Below, one piece after another: positions 60,910 through 64,000 of a DNA stretch of 64,000 nt (within the stretch, counting starts at the first letter, position 1; each line of letters begins with the position of its first letter). The stretch is from Luscinia megarhynchos (Eukaryota; Chordata; Aves; Passeriformes; Turdidae). Under the pieces are notes generated by a model, which worked only from the letters and a program-made list of their open reading frames with translations, made no database searches and was not told the DNA's origin. The position numbers and the translations under genes are program-made. Where the stretch lies: contig JAPFBE010000032.1 in assembly GCA_034336665.1 (NCBI GenBank), positions 3,162,001 through 3,226,000 on the forward strand, in the 5' to 3' direction.

Positions 60910-62559
60910 ATGGCTGAAAATCATGCTAAGTATACTGCCAGACTCTCCCAAGGGGGGGAAGATTGAGTACACAATAACTGGTTTAATTTAGAAAATGTGA
61001 TTGATAGGATACATTCTTTGCAACATGAAACAAAATTCAAACTGGGCAAAAATAAGACCATTCTCTGCTCAGTTTTGGGAGCCGGTCTTACGGCGGCCAT
61101 AGAAACTCGCCTTAAGCGAAGAAGTGAAGAAGAAACAATCATTGACTCTCTGCAAAATTTAGTGGAGATTTTGCAAAAACAATTAAATGCGGAAAGGAGT
61201 GACAATCATATTATGAGGAATGAGAATAATTCCTTAAGAGATGAGGTTCATTCCTTAAGTAATGCCCTAAAACTAAAATGCACTTACAGTTTAGACCATA
61301 TTGATTCACCAGAAGAAACAGAGGAAAAGGAAATTGCTCATATCAAAAAGATCTATCCTCAAAAGGAACTAACTTTGATGAAGAATTGTGGAGAATATTG
61401 TTGCCCTAGATTGAGACCTGTAATTAAAACACCATATGATTATCTCAATCAAGAAGACACTGACCCACATGTAACCTCTAAAGAAGTCCCGTACACTGCT
61501 ACTGAATTGGCTAAGTTAAAAAAGGAATACAGGCGACTCCCTCATGAGTCCGAGACAGAATATGTATTCCGAGTATCTTTAACTGGGGGAGACCACATCC
61601 AACTATCAGAACAAGAAGCCAGTGGGTACTGGGGCCATGGAATTTTCTTAACAACAGGAGATAAACGCTCCCCATGGTCCCTAACTCAGCGCGCAGCTTA
61701 TTGGGCAGGGGGACTCAACCCCTTGGAAAGGGGAGACCCTGTAGCTTTAACCGGTACCCCTGACCAACTCCTAGAAAACATTCATAAAGCTGCCTGCTTG
61801 CAAATGATTCATGAAAGAAAATTAATTATTGGCTCTGAATCACCTATGCAATTACCAGTAAAGCCTGAAATCATGACTCCCTTAATTCGTGGTCTCCCTG
61901 AATCACTCAAACCCACAGCAATCCTTCTACAAAAAAACATTACAGCTATCTCTCCTATAGATAGACTAGATAGATTTCTTGGGAATCCAAGCGAACAGCT
62001 GAGATCCATTAATCCTTCTCTCTATAATACCCCTAGTCAACAGCCTTCAGGCTCACAATCTCGTTCTCCTCCTAGTGACCGCAAATTTTGGACATGGAGT
62101 GAAGTAGCAGAAGAACTACTAAATTATTGTAGAAAATATGGGCCTGTAAAACTTGCCAAAGACAAGGCAGAAAAAACAAAAGGAGTGAGATATTTCGCTC
62201 CATTCAACAATAAATAAGATAAGATGAAACTAGTGCCTTCTTCCAGACAATATTGGTGGACTTTGGGGATAAAGAAGGGGATCCCCAGAGAAACCATGAA
62301 CGGTTTATCATTAGATAGACTGGCAAGATTAGTTTCAAGATGGCACAACCCCATATCCACTGGACCAAATCCCTCTATCCAGCCCAGTGCTCCCCCAATT
62401 TCACAAGTTATGAGCACCGAGCCAAAACATTCTCCTGCACAGGTTTCTGGCCCTGAACCAAAGTATTGTTCTCCACAAGCCCAGGGCACTGAGCTAATGC
62501 ATTCTTCTCTTCAGCTTGTGGGACTAGAGCCAAAACAACTCCAGAACCAGGGAAACTAA
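60910..62559 (+). pseudogene. gag: ERV-c gag, nearly intact, with two in-frame stops
   Basis: A start in good context (aaaATGG, 60910) opens a frame that meets TGA at 60964-60966. From 60997 it is open for 406 codons to TAA at 62215-62217, then open again in the same frame to TAA at 62557-62559. The N-terminal part has a heptad-like coiled coil (about 61110-61270, LQNLVEILQKQLNAE). A central capsid-like region has TEYVFRVSLTGGD, EASGYWGHGIFLTTGD and LTQRAAYWAGGLNPLERGD. The C-terminal part is Pro/Ser-rich with repeated EPK-type units. No CCHC zinc knuckle is seen. The frame continuing to a slippery site at 62550 argues that both upstream stops are secondary. The gag family was not identified beyond being retroviral. 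Confidence 0.75.
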
Positions 62560-62624
62560 AATCTCTGTCTCTCTTAGGTGGGCAGAGAGGCAGGAGTGAT
62601 TGGTTGTTTATAAGATAGCTCACC
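62550..62624 (+). promoter_or_regulatory. -1 ribosomal frameshift signal between gag and pro-pol of ERV-c
   Basis: The slippery heptamer G GGA AAC (62550-62556) is in the gag zero frame and is followed at once by the gag stop TAA. After a 7-base spacer, 62564-62573 can pair with 62585-62594 in a 10-bp stem (two G-U pairs) with an 11-base loop. Loop bases GGTGGG (62577-62582) can pair with CTCACC (62619-62624), suggesting an H-type pseudoknot. The -1 frame is the one that encodes protease. Confidence 0.75.
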
Positions 62625-64000
62625 CGAAATCCTGAAAACGGAGATTTATTAATAGCAGTAATAGTTGGTCCTAAACGGATACTTATCAACTTTGTTGTTG
62701 ACACTGGGGCCCAAATTTCTGCATTAACAAATCTTACTGCCCAGAAATGTGGAATTATCCCAACAAGAAAACAATGTTTTGTCCTCAATGCTTTAGGCAC
62801 CACTGAAGTTATGGATATTGCCCTAGTAAAAATGACATTACCTGGAGAAGAACATCAATTACTTATCAAAATGGTAATTGGAGATATTCCACATGATCTA
62901 TTAGGAATGGATGTCCTTGCTGGGAGACAGTGGATAGATGAAGAGGGCTGCCTATGGTCTTTTGGCACACCACGCATTAACATCAGGCTACTGCAAGTCA
63001 CTCCCTCTCTACCTTTCAGCAAAATCACTAATGTAAAGCAATACCCTCTTCCCTCTGGTGCCAAAGAAGGGATTAAACTGGTTATACAGGACTTGCGAGA
63101 CCAAAGAGTAATAATTAATACTCATTCTCCTTACAACTCTCCAGTATGGCCAGTCCGGAAACCCAATGGGAAGTGGAGACTAACAGTTGATTTTCGCAGG
63201 CTTAATGCCAACACAGACCCTCTTACAGCATCAGTCCCAAATCTGGCTGAATTAATAACTTCAATTCAAGAAAAAACTCACTCAATCATGGCAACTATTG
63301 ATGTGAAAGACATGTTTTCCATGATACCTATACAAGAAGAAGATATGGACCATTTTGCTTTCACTTGGGAAGGGCAGCAATACACTTTCACTAGGCTTCC
63401 CCAAGGGTATAGACACTCCCCCACTTTAGCCCATCACGCTTTAGCTCAAGAACTAGAAAGGATACCTACACCTCACAATGTAGCAATTTATCAGTACATT
63501 GATGATATTCTTATAGGAGGAGATGAAATAGAAATAGTGGAAGACACCCAAGAGAGGATAATCTCTCACCTAGAAAGCCTTGATTTACAAATCCCCTCAG
63601 ACAAAATTCAGAAGCCCTCTCATGAAGTGAAGTTTTTGGGAATTTGGTGGAAGGGGGGCATGACATGTAGCCCACCTGATACGCTAACTTCTCTAGACCA
63701 GATTAAAATGCCTGAATCCACGAAAGTTCTCCAACAAGCTCTAGGACTATTAGTATTCTGGAGAAAACACATTCCAGATTTTTCTATTATTGCCAGACCT
63801 TTGTATAATCTGCTAATAAAAGGGGTAAAATGGGATTGGACTCCTTCACAGGAAGAGGCACTGTAATTGTTGACATTTGAAGCTACATCTCATCAGGCCC
63901 TGGGTCCTATTCATCCCTCAGATCCTTTCCAGGTAGAATGGGGATTTGCCATCTCGAGGTTGTCAATACACATATGGCAATGGGGCCCAGAAGGTCCTAC
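62550..64000 (+). pseudogene. pol: ERV-c pro-pol, 5' part, truncated by window end
   Basis: The frame is -1 relative to gag, with no start codon of its own. A TAG at 62616-62618 is the only stop before a long open stretch, 62619-63863. The protease has an intact DTGA (62700-62711) and a GMDVLAGRQW C-terminal part. Reverse transcriptase shows HSPYNSPVWPVRKPNGKW, TIDVKDMF, RLPQGYRHSP and an intact YIDDILIG (63495-63506). Connection follows (FWRKHIPDFSIIARPLYNL). A TAA at 63864-63866 interrupts it; homologous sequence continues in the same frame to the window end. RT motifs point to a class III-like pol. This is the best preserved pol in the window. Confidence 0.85.

Overview
This window looks like a stretch of a bird genome (passerine-like, judging from the LTR families) lying inside the introns of GNAQ, which is read on the minus strand. 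The only recognisable host coding sequence is one 185-bp GNAQ exon (41256-41440, minus) with correct splice sites. More than half of the rest is endogenous retrovirus (ERV), stacked in nested layers with target-site duplications (TSDs) that can be read directly. GNAQ is sex-linked in birds. Such ERV density around a single exon fits the W gametolog better than the Z copy, but that is an inference.

Layout: 1-2531 is AT-rich intron. 2532-6098 holds small LTR pieces. 6099-22016 is a complete but decayed class I (gammaretrovirus-like) provirus, ERV1-a. It has a 4-bp TSD (CTTG), a tRNA-Thr-like primer site, gag/pol/env remnants and a polypurine tract, and it carries three nested LTR insertions, two of which are themselves split by further LTRs. 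22117-28706 is an ERVL-like (class III) gag-pol element flanked by two LTRs that do not match each other. 28707-29920 is the 5' end of a minus-strand ERV (gag start, primer site, LTR). 30898-33535 is a solo LTR (TSD AGAAT) split by another LTR (TSD AAACA). 33536-42974 is comparatively clean intron with one LTR and the GNAQ exon.

From about 42975 to 59630 lies a second class I provirus, ERV1-b. It is broken by a solo LTR, an LTR within an LTR, an internally inverted class II-like element, an LTR-less antisense ERVL copy and a minus-strand LTR. From 59731 to the window end is the 5' part of the best preserved element, ERV-c: LTR, primer site, gag, a complete-looking -1 ribosomal frameshift signal and pro-pol, with only a few stop codons.

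All retroviral genes here carry stops, frameshifts, lost catalytic residues or insertions, so none is expected to be functional. The proviruses with recognisable internal genes are mostly plus strand, antisense to GNAQ. The most noteworthy items are the GNAQ exon with two unusual residues, the frameshift signal of ERV-c, two insertions whose TSD-bounded right end is not an LTR end, and the antisense ERVL copy that lost its protease active site and RNase H by clean jumps.
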